From positions 4,960,001 through 5,024,000 of the forward strand of contig NZ_CP121196.1 in the NCBI RefSeq assembly GCF_039994875.1: DNA of 64,000 bases. The letters are read 5' to 3'. The DNA is from Telmatobacter sp. DSM 110680 (GTDB lineage: Bacteria > Acidobacteriota > Terriglobia > Terriglobales > Acidobacteriaceae). A program made the translations under genes and the position numbers. The notes under the pieces were generated by a model, which was given only the letters and a program-made list of their open reading frames with translations, did no database searches and was not told the origin of the DNA. Below are positions 1 through 9,616 of this stretch, piece by piece (the stretch's first letter is position 1; every line of letters begins with the position of its first letter).

Positions 1-63
1 CTACGCACTACTCAGGAAGTAGAAGAATTTGTCCCTGAGGTTTCCGCCGGCCAGGGATCGTAG
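1..63 (+). CDS. C-terminal end of an upstream protein (partial)
   Basis: Frame 1 is open from the window edge and ends at TAG 61-63, giving a 20-residue tail ending EVSAGQGS. It lies 23 bases before a response regulator gene, so it could be the end of a signalling protein from the same operon, but nothing in the 20 residues identifies it. The only support is the open frame and the position. Confidence 0.35.
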   Translation, partial: LRTTQEVEEFVPEVSAGQGS

Positions 64-86
64 GGCCGATTCTGGAGAAGTATTTG

Positions 87-458
87 ATGCATCGCATTCT
101 TATCATTGATGACGAAGATGACATTCGTGAGGTAGCAGCTCTTAGCCTGGAAACTGTCGCAGGCTGGGAAGTAATGGTGGCAAGTTCCGGTGCGCAGGGT
201 CTGGCCCGCGCTTCAACGTATCAGCCGGACGCCATTCTGCTAGACGTAATGATGCCGGGCATGGACGGTCCGGCAACGTTCCGAGAATTGCAGAAAAACC
301 CTGCGACCCGCCACATTCCGGTGATGCTTCTGACTGCCAAAGTTCAGGCAACAGACCGCTCCCGCTTCGCGGATCTTGGGGTGAAGGCTGTGCTCGTTAA
401 GCCTTTCGATCCAATGACGCTATCGCAACAGGTTGCCGGCATCCTGGGTTGGAGCTGA
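87..458 (+). CDS. Single-domain response regulator (CheY-like receiver)
   Basis: A stand-alone receiver domain of about 123 residues with no output domain. The acidic pocket is visible near the N-terminus (IIDDEDD). The phosphoacceptor Asp is in ILLDVMMPGMDG, and the conserved Thr and Lys are in LLTAKV and VLVKPFDP. It should be phosphorylated by a histidine kinase or an Hpt protein and act by protein-protein contact. ATG 87 is preferred because GGAGAAG lies 7 bases upstream; a TTG directly before it (84) is the alternative. The next gene, 9 bases downstream, is an Hpt protein, so the pair looks like part of a phosphorelay whose kinase may be outside the window. Confidence 0.9.
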   Translation: MHRILIIDDEDDIREVAALSLETVAGWEVMVASSGAQGLARASTYQPDAILLDVMMPGMDGPATFRELQKNPATRHIPVMLLTAKVQATDRSRFADLGVKAVLVKPFDPMTLSQQVAGILGWS

Positions 459-467
459 GGCTCATAC

Positions 468-800
468 GTGAGCGGCCCTCAGGATCCCGTGGTTGCCGAA
501 GCGATGAATCGACTGTGGCAGAAATATCTTCCTCAGATCGAAGAGCGCGTCGCGACTCTGCAACGAGCCGCTGACAGTCTTGCCAGCGGCGACCTCTCGC
601 CAATTGAACAAAAGAAAGCTGCCAGCGACGCGCACAAGCTGGCTGGTGTGCTGGGCACCTTCGGCTTGACCGATGGCACCGATCTCGCTCGAGAAGCCGA
701 AGGCCTCTATGAGGGTTCAGAGGAGGAGATGCGGCGACTAGCCGCGCGGCTAGCGACGATCGCGGAGGGGTTGCAAGCAATGATTGCGAATCGAAAATAG
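468..800 (+). CDS. Histidine phosphotransfer (Hpt) domain protein
   Basis: A 110-residue, mostly helical protein consisting of one Hpt domain. The likely phosphoacceptor is His56 in the motif DAHKLAGVLGTFGL, which fits the Hpt consensus (AHxLKGxxxxxG). Hpt domains shuttle phosphate between receiver domains of hybrid kinases and response regulators. The start is GTG 468, 9 bases after the receiver gene's stop, so the two are almost certainly cotranscribed. The xseA gene follows after about 50 bases. Confidence 0.8.
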   Translation: MSGPQDPVVAEAMNRLWQKYLPQIEERVATLQRAADSLASGDLSPIEQKKAASDAHKLAGVLGTFGLTDGTDLAREAEGLYEGSEEEMRRLAARLATIAEGLQAMIANRK

Positions 801-854
801 TCGCCATCTTTCGTTGCAGTCCGCAATGTACCCCATCCAATTACACTCGTATTG

Positions 855-2261
855 GTGATCCGACAAGACCCGACTTTGAAGCAACTCGACTTGAGCTTTG
901 AGGAGCCGCAGAAAGTGCGCCGGATCTGGCCGGTGCGCAAGCTGGTGGAACATGTCTGCGAACAGGTCGAGCAGGAATTCGCGGATATTTGGGTTGAAGG
1001 CGAAGTCTCAAATTGCCGTCCAGCCCCTTCAGGGCATTTGTACTTCACTTTGAAGGACGCTGACGCCCAGCTGCCTGTCGTGTTGTTCCGCCGCCAGGCA
1101 CTTTTGCTGCGCTTCAAACCCCAAGACGGGCTCCATGTACTGGTTCGCGGACGCGTGAGCGTATATGCTCAGCGTGGGCAGTTGCAGCTGGTGGGCGAAA
1201 CAATTGAACCTGTCGGTGCAGGTTCGCTGCAGTTGGCCTTCGAACAATTGAAGGAACGGCTCAAGGCGGAAGGTCTTTTTGATGCTTCGCGAAAGAGACC
1301 ATTACCGACATTTCCGCGATCAGTAGGAATCATTACTTCGCCGACTGGCGCCGTTATACGCGACTTCCTCAACATCGTGGGAAGGCGCCATGCTGGGCTG
1401 ACTGTCATCGTGTGCGCGGCTGCAGTGCAGGGCGAATCCGCAGCTGGGGAAGTCGAATCGGCACTTGCACAATTGAATGCAAGTGGCTTGGTGGACCTGA
1501 TCGTTATCGCACGCGGCGGAGGATCGCTCGAAGATCTGAACGCCTTCAACAGTGAACTGGTAGCAAGGGCGATTCTTGCATCAAAGTTGCCGGTGGTATC
1601 CGCGATCGGCCATGAAACGGATTTTACGATTGCAGATTTTGTTGCGGATCTTAGAGCACCTACGCCCTCGGCCGCTGCAGAATTGATTACCGAGGCACAA
1701 TATCGGGTTGCGGAACGCCTTGAATTGCAAACGAATCGACTGGAACGCGCGACGCGATTTCAACTTTTACACGCCCGACAGAGGCTCGAAATCATTCCTT
1801 TAGGTCGCTCAGAGCGGCGGACCACCGCCATGCTTCACAGACTCGGCCAGCAACTGGACGATTTTGGCTTCCGCATCGAAGCAAGCGTCAGCGGATTGGT
1901 GCGCGACCGACAACGCGCAGTGGATGAACTTGCCGCCGATGTCTTGCATCATGAACCGCGACAGATGCTGGGACGGATGAGAGAGCGGCTTGGAGTTGGC
2001 GAAACGCGCTTGGAACGTTCGCTGGAGCGAACGATGAGAAGATGGACGGCACGTATCGAGGCGTTGGATGGCCGCTTGCGATCGCTGTCGCCACTGGCGG
2101 TGCTAGAACGTGGATACGCACTCGTGCTTGCAGAAGATGGTGCAGTGATTCGTTCGACGACACAGGTGGCACAAGGCGATCGCATGAGAACCCGCTTGAG
2201 TGATGGCGAGTTCAGCAGCACAGTTGACGGTGTCGTTAGGAAGATGAAACGCAAAGAGTGA
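855..2261 (+). CDS. xseA: Exodeoxyribonuclease VII large subunit
   Basis: A 468-residue protein of normal length for XseA, the catalytic subunit of exonuclease VII, which degrades single-stranded DNA into oligonucleotides with XseB. The N-terminal OB-fold DNA-binding domain is visible (about residues 25-120, FADIWVEGEVSNC). The central catalytic region contains RSVGIITSPTGAVIRDFLN, IVIARGGGSLEDL and AIGHETDFTIADFVADLRA, all typical of the family. The C-terminal part is a long charged helical region, as expected. GTG 855 gives a plausible start; TTG 852 is in the same frame. No xseB gene is seen next to it. glmM begins 4 bases after the stop, suggesting translational linkage. Confidence 0.95.
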   Translation: MIRQDPTLKQLDLSFEEPQKVRRIWPVRKLVEHVCEQVEQEFADIWVEGEVSNCRPAPSGHLYFTLKDADAQLPVVLFRRQALLLRFKPQDGLHVLVRGRVSVYAQRGQLQLVGETIEPVGAGSLQLAFEQLKERLKAEGLFDASRKRPLPTFPRSVGIITSPTGAVIRDFLNIVGRRHAGLTVIVCAAAVQGESAAGEVESALAQLNASGLVDLIVIARGGGSLEDLNAFNSELVARAILASKLPVVSAIGHETDFTIADFVADLRAPTPSAAAELITEAQYRVAERLELQTNRLERATRFQLLHARQRLEIIPLGRSERRTTAMLHRLGQQLDDFGFRIEASVSGLVRDRQRAVDELAADVLHHEPRQMLGRMRERLGVGETRLERSLERTMRRWTARIEALDGRLRSLSPLAVLERGYALVLAEDGAVIRSTTQVAQGDRMRTRLSDGEFSSTVDGVVRKMKRKE

Positions 2262-2265
2262 GGCT

Positions 2266-3639
2266 ATGAGCAAGGGATTAGCACGAAAGCTATTTGGGAC
2301 TGATGGAATTCGCGGGATTGCGGGTGAGCCTCCGCTGGATGCGCGAACAATTTACGCAACTGGGCTAGCGCTTGGACATTCGCTGCGCGACCATGCCGAA
2401 CCCAAGGTGATTCTTGGTCGGGACACACGCGAATCCAGCAACTGGATCGCAGCCACCGTGGCTGCAGCATTGCGTGAGACAGGCGTGCGTGTCGAGAGTG
2501 CAGGCGTTGTTCCCACTCCCGCTGTGGCTTTTCTCGCGCAGAATCGTGGATTCGATGCGGGCGTTGTCATTTCTGCTTCCCACAATCCCTGGCGCGACAA
2601 TGGCATCAAGCTGTTTGGCAGAGACGGATTCAAACTGCCGGACGCTGTAGAAGCTTCGATTGAAGACGAGATTCTGCGCCACGCCGAAGAAGCATCAATG
2701 CCGGAACTTTCGGCACTTCCAAGCGTTGAAGACAACGCGGCTCTCCCTGAACAGTACATTCATTTCCTGATTGAAAGCGTGCCGGGGCTTGACTTGAAGG
2801 GCCTGCGAACAGTCGCCGATTGCGCCAACGGTGCCGCCGCCGCGGTTGCGCCCGAGCTTTTCGCGCGTCTGGGTGCACAAATTCCAGACAACTTTACGCT
2901 GCTGAATGTTTCTCCCAATGGGCGCAATATCAACGACGGCTGCGGAGCGATGCACCCGCAATGGGTTGCAGCGGAAGTGCAAAAACATAGAGCTGCAATC
3001 GGGCTGACTTTTGACGGAGATGCCGACCGATGCCTGCTGGCGGGAGTTCGCGGCAATGTGATCAATGGAGACGCGATTCTCCTGATGGCTGCTCGAGATT
3101 TGCAGGCGCGAGGAATGCTGACCGGCGACGTGGTTGTGGCCACGACCATGTCAAACATGGGCCTCGAGGCAGCACTGAAGCGATCGGGCATTCGCATGCT
3201 GCGTGCTCCCGTTGGCGATCGCTACGTGCTGGAACAAATGCAGCAAAACAACGCCGCATTGGGCGGCGAACAGTCAGGCCACATTCTCTTTCCGCACCTG
3301 GCGACGACCGGCGACGGACTTCTGACAGCATTGGTTGTGCTTGACCTCGTTGCTCGCACCGGCAAAAGTGTCGACGAATTGACAGCGGATCTGAAGGTGT
3401 TCCCGCAGGTAATCGTGAATGTAAAAGTGCGCGAGAAGCGGCCGCTTGATTCAATTCCTGCCATCGCAGAGCGAATCCGCGCTGCGGAAGAAGAATTGAA
3501 AGATAGTGGCCGTGTTGTAATTCGATACTCCGGAACAGAGGCTCTCGCGCGTGTCATGATCGAAGCCGAGAGTGAAGAAGCAATGCGTCGTCACGCAGAT
3601 TCAATTGCCGAAGCGATTCGATCTGAACTTGGTGTGTAA
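2266..3639 (+). CDS. glmM: Phosphoglucosamine mutase
   Basis: A 457-residue protein that interconverts glucosamine-6-phosphate and glucosamine-1-phosphate on the route to UDP-GlcNAc for peptidoglycan and other surface polymers. The N-terminal signature KLFGTDGIRG is present. The active-site phosphoserine loop is ISASHNPW (Ser105), the metal-binding loop is FDGDADR, the sugar-binding loop is GGEQSGH, and the C-terminal phosphate-binding loop is RYSGTE. Length and domain order are normal. ATG 2266 starts 4 bases after xseA. After the stop there is only a weak short hairpin near 3655 and no convincing terminator. Confidence 0.97.
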   Translation: MSKGLARKLFGTDGIRGIAGEPPLDARTIYATGLALGHSLRDHAEPKVILGRDTRESSNWIAATVAAALRETGVRVESAGVVPTPAVAFLAQNRGFDAGVVISASHNPWRDNGIKLFGRDGFKLPDAVEASIEDEILRHAEEASMPELSALPSVEDNAALPEQYIHFLIESVPGLDLKGLRTVADCANGAAAAVAPELFARLGAQIPDNFTLLNVSPNGRNINDGCGAMHPQWVAAEVQKHRAAIGLTFDGDADRCLLAGVRGNVINGDAILLMAARDLQARGMLTGDVVVATTMSNMGLEAALKRSGIRMLRAPVGDRYVLEQMQQNNAALGGEQSGHILFPHLATTGDGLLTALVVLDLVARTGKSVDELTADLKVFPQVIVNVKVREKRPLDSIPAIAERIRAAEEELKDSGRVVIRYSGTEALARVMIEAESEEAMRRHADSIAEAIRSELGV

Positions 3640-3712
3640 CCCCAAAATAGTCACTCGCTTCTGCGAATGCTCTTTCTTAGTTCTTCAATTGGCGAAGGCG
3701 TTCGATCCAGTT

Positions 3713-5281
3713 CTACTGCGATTGATCGTTTCCTGACTCATAAATGAACACGTCCTCATTGCCCCAGGCCCAACTATGGGGCGACGTGTAAGCGAGCCGC
3801 AATCCAAGTTGATGAAGACTGGCGTCATCAATTTGCCACTGAGAGATCACTATCGGGGCTGAATTGAACTGGCGACGCAAAGCTTGCAGTTCATCCGAGG
3901 AAATTTGCCGTTTGTCATCCCAGCACCTGCTGAACATGAGAAACGATCCGCGAGAGTAGCAACTGGGATAGTACGCAGAGGCGACCCCGACATAACCGAG
4001 AATCGCTGGGCCTGGCACGTCCGATTGAAAGACTAATGGCCGGGTAGCGAGGTCCGAACGTTCCAGCCAGGTTGCGGCGGCCTTCGCGCCCGAAAATGGG
4101 TACTGCCACTCTTCAAAGCAATAAAAAAAGCAGAGAGATATCTGCATGCCGAGAAGCAGAAATAGAAATGGCTGCGAAAAGTCTTCGGGCAGCCAAGGAC
4201 GGTCGCTATTGTCAGTTGGACCGATCATCAATGCCACGATGTAACTTGTCGCGAGGAATGTGCAGTGGGATTGGAGAGGAAGGTGGACTGTTGGCCATAC
4301 TGCCGCCATCCACAGCAAAGACGCTGTGATCATGAAACATCGACTGCGCCGCCCGGGCAGAACTGACAGCGCAAGCAGCCAAAGGGAGATGGTCAGGAAG
4401 GCATCTAGTATTTCCACTCCAGTCAATGGAGCCGTCTGATACTCATTTGGCTTTGAGAGTGCCTCCAGGTTGAAAGGCACGAAATAATTCCATATTTTGC
4501 CGACACCGAGAACTAGATAATCGATGCTCTTTGCATGGGCGATATGGTACTCAGGGGCATACACATCCGGCGCCGGTCTTAATGTAAAAAAGCAAGTCAA
4601 TAAAGCCAGCCCGAGAATGCCTACTGATGCCCACATCGTTCGATCTTTCAATCGATCGATTGGGTCCTTCATGCTTGTAGAGTTGCCGATCCAATAGAGC
4701 CATACGAAGATTCCGGTCGCGATTGGAATCGCGAAGAAGTGTGTGTTTATCGCCAGTGCGAGCAGGAAAACTGCTGTCCAGCGTCTTGGCCGTTCTGCCA
4801 ACAAGCAGCGTGCTGCACCTATCAGAAGAAAACTCGACAGCATATAATTTCGTGCCATTATTGCCATGAAAAAGAACAGCACGCCGTAGAGAAGCAGGTT
4901 GCGTATGAGCAGCGGCAAGCGACGATAGGACAGGATCATCCACGCAGTCGCCAGTGACAGCGCGTAATTGATGAACTCCATCGACACCATCGGCAAGTGC
5001 AGGTGAGCTGGGATGTAAAGTAGGAGATACCAGAGGGCTGGATGGACTTCGTAACGCAGATGGTGAATCAGATCAAAGATGTTGCGATGATCGCGAGCGA
5101 CCAGCCAAGCCTGCGCTTCATCGAGGTACATTTCGTGCTTGTGGGTCATGACGGCAAGAAGCACTGCAAACAATGCCATCGATCCAAACATGGCGAGGCG
5201 ATCGCCTGACGAATTTTCCTTATCGATCCGCGGAGTTTGATCAAAAGTGACGGGCGGCTGGGGACTTGACTCGCTCTGCAT
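3713..5281 (-). CDS. Polytopic membrane protein, GT-C glycosyltransferase-like
   Basis: A 522-residue protein with roughly ten hydrophobic segments. After a first membrane helix comes an acidic loop, EMYLDEAQAWLVARD, followed by HPALWYLLLY. An acidic pair in the first periplasmic loop is typical of GT-C fold glycosyltransferases (the GT39/ArnT/PMT-like group), which transfer sugars from polyprenyl-phosphate donors. The C-terminal 120 residues are less hydrophobic and probably periplasmic. It ends about 70 bases from the convergent glmM gene and lies downstream of polA on the same strand. The fold assignment is from pattern only; substrate unknown. Confidence 0.6.
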   Translation of the reverse strand: MQSESSPQPPVTFDQTPRIDKENSSGDRLAMFGSMALFAVLLAVMTHKHEMYLDEAQAWLVARDHRNIFDLIHHLRYEVHPALWYLLLYIPAHLHLPMVSMEFINYALSLATAWMILSYRRLPLLIRNLLLYGVLFFFMAIMARNYMLSSFLLIGAARCLLAERPRRWTAVFLLALAINTHFFAIPIATGIFVWLYWIGNSTSMKDPIDRLKDRTMWASVGILGLALLTCFFTLRPAPDVYAPEYHIAHAKSIDYLVLGVGKIWNYFVPFNLEALSKPNEYQTAPLTGVEILDAFLTISLWLLALSVLPGRRSRCFMITASLLWMAAVWPTVHLPLQSHCTFLATSYIVALMIGPTDNSDRPWLPEDFSQPFLFLLLGMQISLCFFYCFEEWQYPFSGAKAAATWLERSDLATRPLVFQSDVPGPAILGYVGVASAYYPSCYSRGSFLMFSRCWDDKRQISSDELQALRRQFNSAPIVISQWQIDDASLHQLGLRLAYTSPHSWAWGNEDVFIYESGNDQSQ

Positions 5282-5423
5282 GCAATGGCCTCTCGCCCGA
5301 GTCTAGCAGTCTGTCAAAGTGCCCCATCCTATCATTGAGGGTCGAGGTAATTCCGAAGTTACTGATCGAAATAGTGCTCGCAGAACTAGGACAGAATTTT
5401 GGCCGAGCCTGGATCGAGGGTTT

Positions 5424-8261
5424 CTAAAGATCGCGCCAATTGGCCCCGAAGCCGAGATCTGCAACAAGCGGCACATTGAGTTTGATCACACCCTCCATCT
5501 CGGTGCGTACCAGTTCTTCCACGTGCGTCGTCTCATCGGTGGGCACCTCGAAAAGCAGTTCGTCGTGGACCTGCAGAACCATGCGAGTCTTCAGTTTTCG
5601 CTCGTTCAATTTGCGATCGATGGAGATCATTGCCAGCTTGATGAGGTCTGCGGCCGTACCTTGCAGAGGGGTATTGACTGCAGTGCGCTCGGCGAATCCG
5701 CGCGAATTTGGATTGCGACTTGAGATATCGGGAATCGGCCGTATCCGTCCGAACAGCGTGCGCACTGCACCGTCCCGTCGAGTCTCTTCAAGGGTCCTTT
5801 CGATGAACGCCTTGACTCCTTGATAGCGCGCGAAGTAGCGATCGATGTAGGCCTTGGCCTCAGCTTGCGGAATGCCCAACTGTGCAGCTAGCCCAAACGG
5901 CGAAATTCCATAGACGATTCCAAAGTTAACGGCCTTGGCGCGGTTACGGGTTTCCTTGTCCATCGTTTCTGCGGGAACGCCGAAAACTTCGCTCGCGGTG
6001 ATTGTGTGGATGTCTTCGTTTTGCTGATAGGCGCGGACGAGAAGAGGGTCGCCGCTATAGTGGGCAAGAAGCCGCAATTCAATTTGCGAGTAATCCGCCG
6101 AGAGCAACTGCGTTCCTGCGGCGCAAACAAACGCGGCACGGATTTCACGACCTAATTCAGTTTTGATTGGGATGTTCTGCAAATTCGGATTGACGGATGA
6201 GAGTCGTCCCGTAGCGGTCGCGGCGGCTTGAAATGTCGTATGAACGCGCGATTCAGAGTCTGCCAGCAGCGGTAGCGAGTCGATGTAATTCGACTTTAGC
6301 TTGGAAAGGTGCCGAAATTCGAGAACCAGCCGCGGAACCTCGTTGATCTCAGCGAGCCCCTCCAGCACGTCCTGCGCCGTCGAAATCGTTTTGCCCTTGC
6401 CGTATTTGACCGGCACTGGCAATCCCATATCTTTGAAAAGCACTTCGCCGAGTTGCTTGGGCGAATTGACGTTGAACCGGCGTCCGGCGATGGAGTATAT
6501 CCGCTCGCCAACACGCTCTAGTTCCTGCCCAAATCTCGCGGATAGACCGTCGAGAACGCCAACGTCGATGCGAACTCCGTTTTTCTCCATTCGATACAGC
6601 ACTGGGGCGAGGGGCAGGTCGATGGTCTCGTAGATACTCGTGACATTGCTGTGTTTCGCCTCGACTCGAAGATCTGTCACCAGTGCATGCGTCGTAGCGG
6701 CTGCAGCGGGAAGCGACTTGGGCGCAGCCTGATTGTGACGCGCGGCAACATCGGCCAGAGTCTGTGTCGTATTGGTTGGATTGAGCGCGTACGACAGCAG
6801 CATGGAGTCATCCACTTTGCCGCGCAGATCGACATTAAGCCCGCAGAGTACGTGCATGGCCAGTTTGAGGTCGTGCACAAACTTCGGCACTTCCGAATCT
6901 TCAAACAGCGATTTCAATTCCGCGGTCAGCCGCAAGCAAAGTCCACGGCCCGGGTCGGTACTAACACCAATACTCGACTCAGTCTTCTTTTCAGCCTCTT
7001 CGACAATATCGAGAAGCGACATGGTTTGTGGAACAACGGGCTCCTCCGAATCTGATTCCGCTTCGGTAGGCTCGACAGCCGCAAGAGCAAAGGCAAAGCC
7101 GTTTTTGCGCGCAGCAGCATAGAACGCCGCTGCCTGTTCGTCGGAAGCCTGATCGATCAGCTCGACAACAGGAGCTGTCGTAGATGGCGCCAGTTCGCGA
7201 AGCATCGAGGTGAATTCGAGCTCGCTGAAAAGCGTTCGGCAAGCTTCAAGGTCTGGTTCCTGCGTTTCCATTGCCTTCAGGTCGAGCGGAAGCGGAACAT
7301 GGCAATCAATGGTGACCAGCTCCTTTGAGAGCAATACCGCTTCGCGATTTTGCTCGAGCGATTCACGATAGCTCTTGCGTTTCACCTCGGCGGCGCGATC
7401 GAGGACAGCCTCGACGCTACCGAATTCCACGATCAGATCGACACTTCCCTTGTCACCAATACCCGGTGCTCCCGGAATGTTGTCGATGTTGTCACCGCGA
7501 AGAGCCATCACGTCGACGACCTTTTCTGGCGGCACTCCCAGAACCTCTGTCACCTTGGCGGCGTCAAGAATCAGATTGTCTTTCTGTGGATTAAGGACTC
7601 TTACGTGTGCCGTAACGAGCTGCATCATGTCTTTGTCGCCGGAGACGATGAAGACTTCATGACCCGCTTCGGCGGCTTCTCGAGCCAGGGTGCCGATGAC
7701 ATCGTCGGCCTCAAACCCTTGCACTTCAAGAATGGGAATGTGCAGCGCCTCCAGTGAACGCCGAATGTATGGGACCTGGCGGCGAAGATCCTCAGGCATC
7801 GACTCGCGCTTCGCCTTGTAGCCCTCGTAGCTGACGTCTTCGAAGCTCTGTGATTTGGAGTTCCATTTGCGCAGGGTGCCGATCGCCTGGGCGCGCTCGT
7901 CCCGAAAGACAGCTCCGCTGGGGTCAAAAACAGCAGCAAAATAACGCGGAGAGAAGTCCTGGCGCAGCTTCTTGATCATGTTGACAAAGACATAAGTAGC
8001 AGCAGTCGGCAGCCCGGACCGCGTAGACATAGGGCGGCTACGCTGCATGGCATGGTAGGCGCGGAAGATAAACGACATCGCGTCAAGAAGAAAAACGGGC
8101 GGCTTTTCCTGGTCAGGCACGGTAACGAGTTTATCAGCGAGGGTGGACAGGCGAGTTGTGGCTGGCCAAAGTCCGAAGAACGCCGAGTTACTCGTATCGG
8201 ACATCTTCGTTGGCGGTTGCTGCGTCGCGTCACATCCTTGGGATACGGCAGCGTCGTGCAT
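5424..8261 (-). CDS. polA: DNA polymerase I
   Basis: A 945-residue family A polymerase for primer removal and repair synthesis. The 5' nuclease domain comes first (VFLLDAMSFIFRAYHAM, GFEADDVIGT, GDNIDNIPGAPGIGDKG). The C-terminal polymerase domain has motif A DYSQIELRLLAH, the O-helix motif RNRAKAVNFGIVYG and motif C QVHDELLFEV. The middle 3'-5' exonuclease region is degenerate: the position of the DxE metal ligands reads FAFALAAVEP and the second motif reads FVHDLKLAMHVL, so proofreading is probably absent. Start: ATG 8261 has a good Shine-Dalgarno AGAGGA 7 bases upstream. ATG 8204 is an alternative, because the similarity to a decayed polA copy at 16.3 kb begins there. Confidence 0.96.
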   Translation of the reverse strand: MHDAAVSQGCDATQQPPTKMSDTSNSAFFGLWPATTRLSTLADKLVTVPDQEKPPVFLLDAMSFIFRAYHAMQRSRPMSTRSGLPTAATYVFVNMIKKLRQDFSPRYFAAVFDPSGAVFRDERAQAIGTLRKWNSKSQSFEDVSYEGYKAKRESMPEDLRRQVPYIRRSLEALHIPILEVQGFEADDVIGTLAREAAEAGHEVFIVSGDKDMMQLVTAHVRVLNPQKDNLILDAAKVTEVLGVPPEKVVDVMALRGDNIDNIPGAPGIGDKGSVDLIVEFGSVEAVLDRAAEVKRKSYRESLEQNREAVLLSKELVTIDCHVPLPLDLKAMETQEPDLEACRTLFSELEFTSMLRELAPSTTAPVVELIDQASDEQAAAFYAAARKNGFAFALAAVEPTEAESDSEEPVVPQTMSLLDIVEEAEKKTESSIGVSTDPGRGLCLRLTAELKSLFEDSEVPKFVHDLKLAMHVLCGLNVDLRGKVDDSMLLSYALNPTNTTQTLADVAARHNQAAPKSLPAAAATTHALVTDLRVEAKHSNVTSIYETIDLPLAPVLYRMEKNGVRIDVGVLDGLSARFGQELERVGERIYSIAGRRFNVNSPKQLGEVLFKDMGLPVPVKYGKGKTISTAQDVLEGLAEINEVPRLVLEFRHLSKLKSNYIDSLPLLADSESRVHTTFQAAATATGRLSSVNPNLQNIPIKTELGREIRAAFVCAAGTQLLSADYSQIELRLLAHYSGDPLLVRAYQQNEDIHTITASEVFGVPAETMDKETRNRAKAVNFGIVYGISPFGLAAQLGIPQAEAKAYIDRYFARYQGVKAFIERTLEETRRDGAVRTLFGRIRPIPDISSRNPNSRGFAERTAVNTPLQGTAADLIKLAMISIDRKLNERKLKTRMVLQVHDELLFEVPTDETTHVEELVRTEMEGVIKLNVPLVADLGFGANWRDL

Positions 8262-8550
8262 TTCTGCGTCCTCTTAAAGCTCGCAGCGATCCCCCGCTGC
8301 AGTCGAGAATGATGGAATGGGCCTGGTGCGCCACTGAACCTTGTCACCAGCCAAGATCATTGCGACTCGAATGTCGGCTGGTCTCATAATTCGGGAATCG
8401 CCATCAGAGGAGTTTCTTGAGCTTGAAACTACACAGCTTTTCGGTCCGCCAGATAGAACCTAAATATGCAAGTCGGCGATGTGACAATGGAGTGCTTTCT
8501 ATCAAATGAACTATTTACGTCGTGATCGAAATGTGTCACCTTTATTTCGA

Positions 8551-9612
8551 ATGAATAAAAAGGCTTTAGTTACCGGCTCCTGTGGTCTGATCGGATCCGA
8601 AGTCGCTTTCCATTTCTCGCTTGCTGGCTACGACGTAATTGGCGTCGACAATAATCAGCGCGCGATATTCTTCGGGCCGGAGGGAGACACATCATGGTCC
8701 CTCAAGCGACTTCGCGACAATATTCCAGGGTATCAACACCATAATCTCGACATACGTAACCGTGACGGGGTCCTGAGGCTTCTGCAGGACACCCGGCCCA
8801 ATGTGATCCTGCACACAGCTGCACAGCCGTCGCATGACCGAGCAGCCCAAATTGTTTTCGATGACTTTGACACGAATGCCGGCGGCACACTGAATCTCCT
8901 TGAAGCCACTCGGCAGCATGCACCTGAGTGTGTTTTCATTCATATGTCCACCAACAAGGTATATGGCGACGGACCCAATAAACTCAATCTAGTGGAGAAG
9001 GAAACACGCTGGGACTTCGCGGATCCAGAGTTTCGAGACGGCATTCCAGAAACATTTTCTATCGACCAATCCCTGCATTCGGTATTCGGAGCTTCGAAGG
9101 TGGCTGCCGATGTGATGGTGCAAGAATATGGGCGATATTTTGGCATGCCTTCCTGCGTGCTTAGAGGCGGTTGCCTCACCGGCCCGAATCATTCTGGGGT
9201 GGAATTGCACGGATTTCTGAGTTACCTGATTCGCTGCAACCTGGTTGGCAAGGAATACAAAGTGTTTGGCTATAAAGGCAAGCAGGTACGCGATAATCTT
9301 CACTCAGAAGACGTCGCCCGATTCATGCTGGCTTTCGCGCAGAATCCTCGTTGCGGAGAGGTCTATAACCTGGGCGGCGGCCTTGAGAACTCATGCTCGA
9401 TCCTTGAAGCCTTTGCCTTAGCAGAACGATTCACCGGTCGCAAGCAAGTTTGGACTTACGTTGAAGGTAATCGTATCGGTGACCACGTTTGTTACTACAG
9501 CGATCTCAGAAAAATGAAAGCACATTATCCGGGTTGGGGGATCACCAAAAATCTGGATGAAACTTTCGCGGAGATCGCCAAGGCCTGGTCATCGCGACTG
9601 GTGAACGCGTGA
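8551..9612 (+). CDS. CDP-paratose 2-epimerase-like NAD-dependent epimerase
   Basis: A 353-residue extended short-chain dehydrogenase. The Rossmann glycine motif is [10 protein letters not shown] at residues 8-17. [10 protein letters not shown] and ETRWDFADP resemble the CDP-paratose/tyvelose epimerase group (RfbE), which inverts C2 of a CDP-dideoxyhexose. The usual YxxxK catalytic pair reads FGASK, with Phe179 in place of Tyr and Lys183 kept. ATG 8551 is chosen because family proteins start just before the Rossmann strand; ATG 8506 would add 15 residues. It heads a plus-strand operon with a second epimerase 4 bases downstream. The nucleotide-sugar substrate is inferred, not shown. Confidence 0.8.
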   Translation: MNKKALVTGSCGLIGSEVAFHFSLAGYDVIGVDNNQRAIFFGPEGDTSWSLKRLRDNIPGYQHHNLDIRNRDGVLRLLQDTRPNVILHTAAQPSHDRAAQIVFDDFDTNAGGTLNLLEATRQHAPECVFIHMSTNKVYGDGPNKLNLVEKETRWDFADPEFRDGIPETFSIDQSLHSVFGASKVAADVMVQEYGRYFGMPSCVLRGGCLTGPNHSGVELHGFLSYLIRCNLVGKEYKVFGYKGKQVRDNLHSEDVARFMLAFAQNPRCGEVYNLGGGLENSCSILEAFALAERFTGRKQVWTYVEGNRIGDHVCYYSDLRKMKAHYPGWGITKNLDETFAEIAKAWSSRLVNA

Positions 9613-9616
9613 ACGC

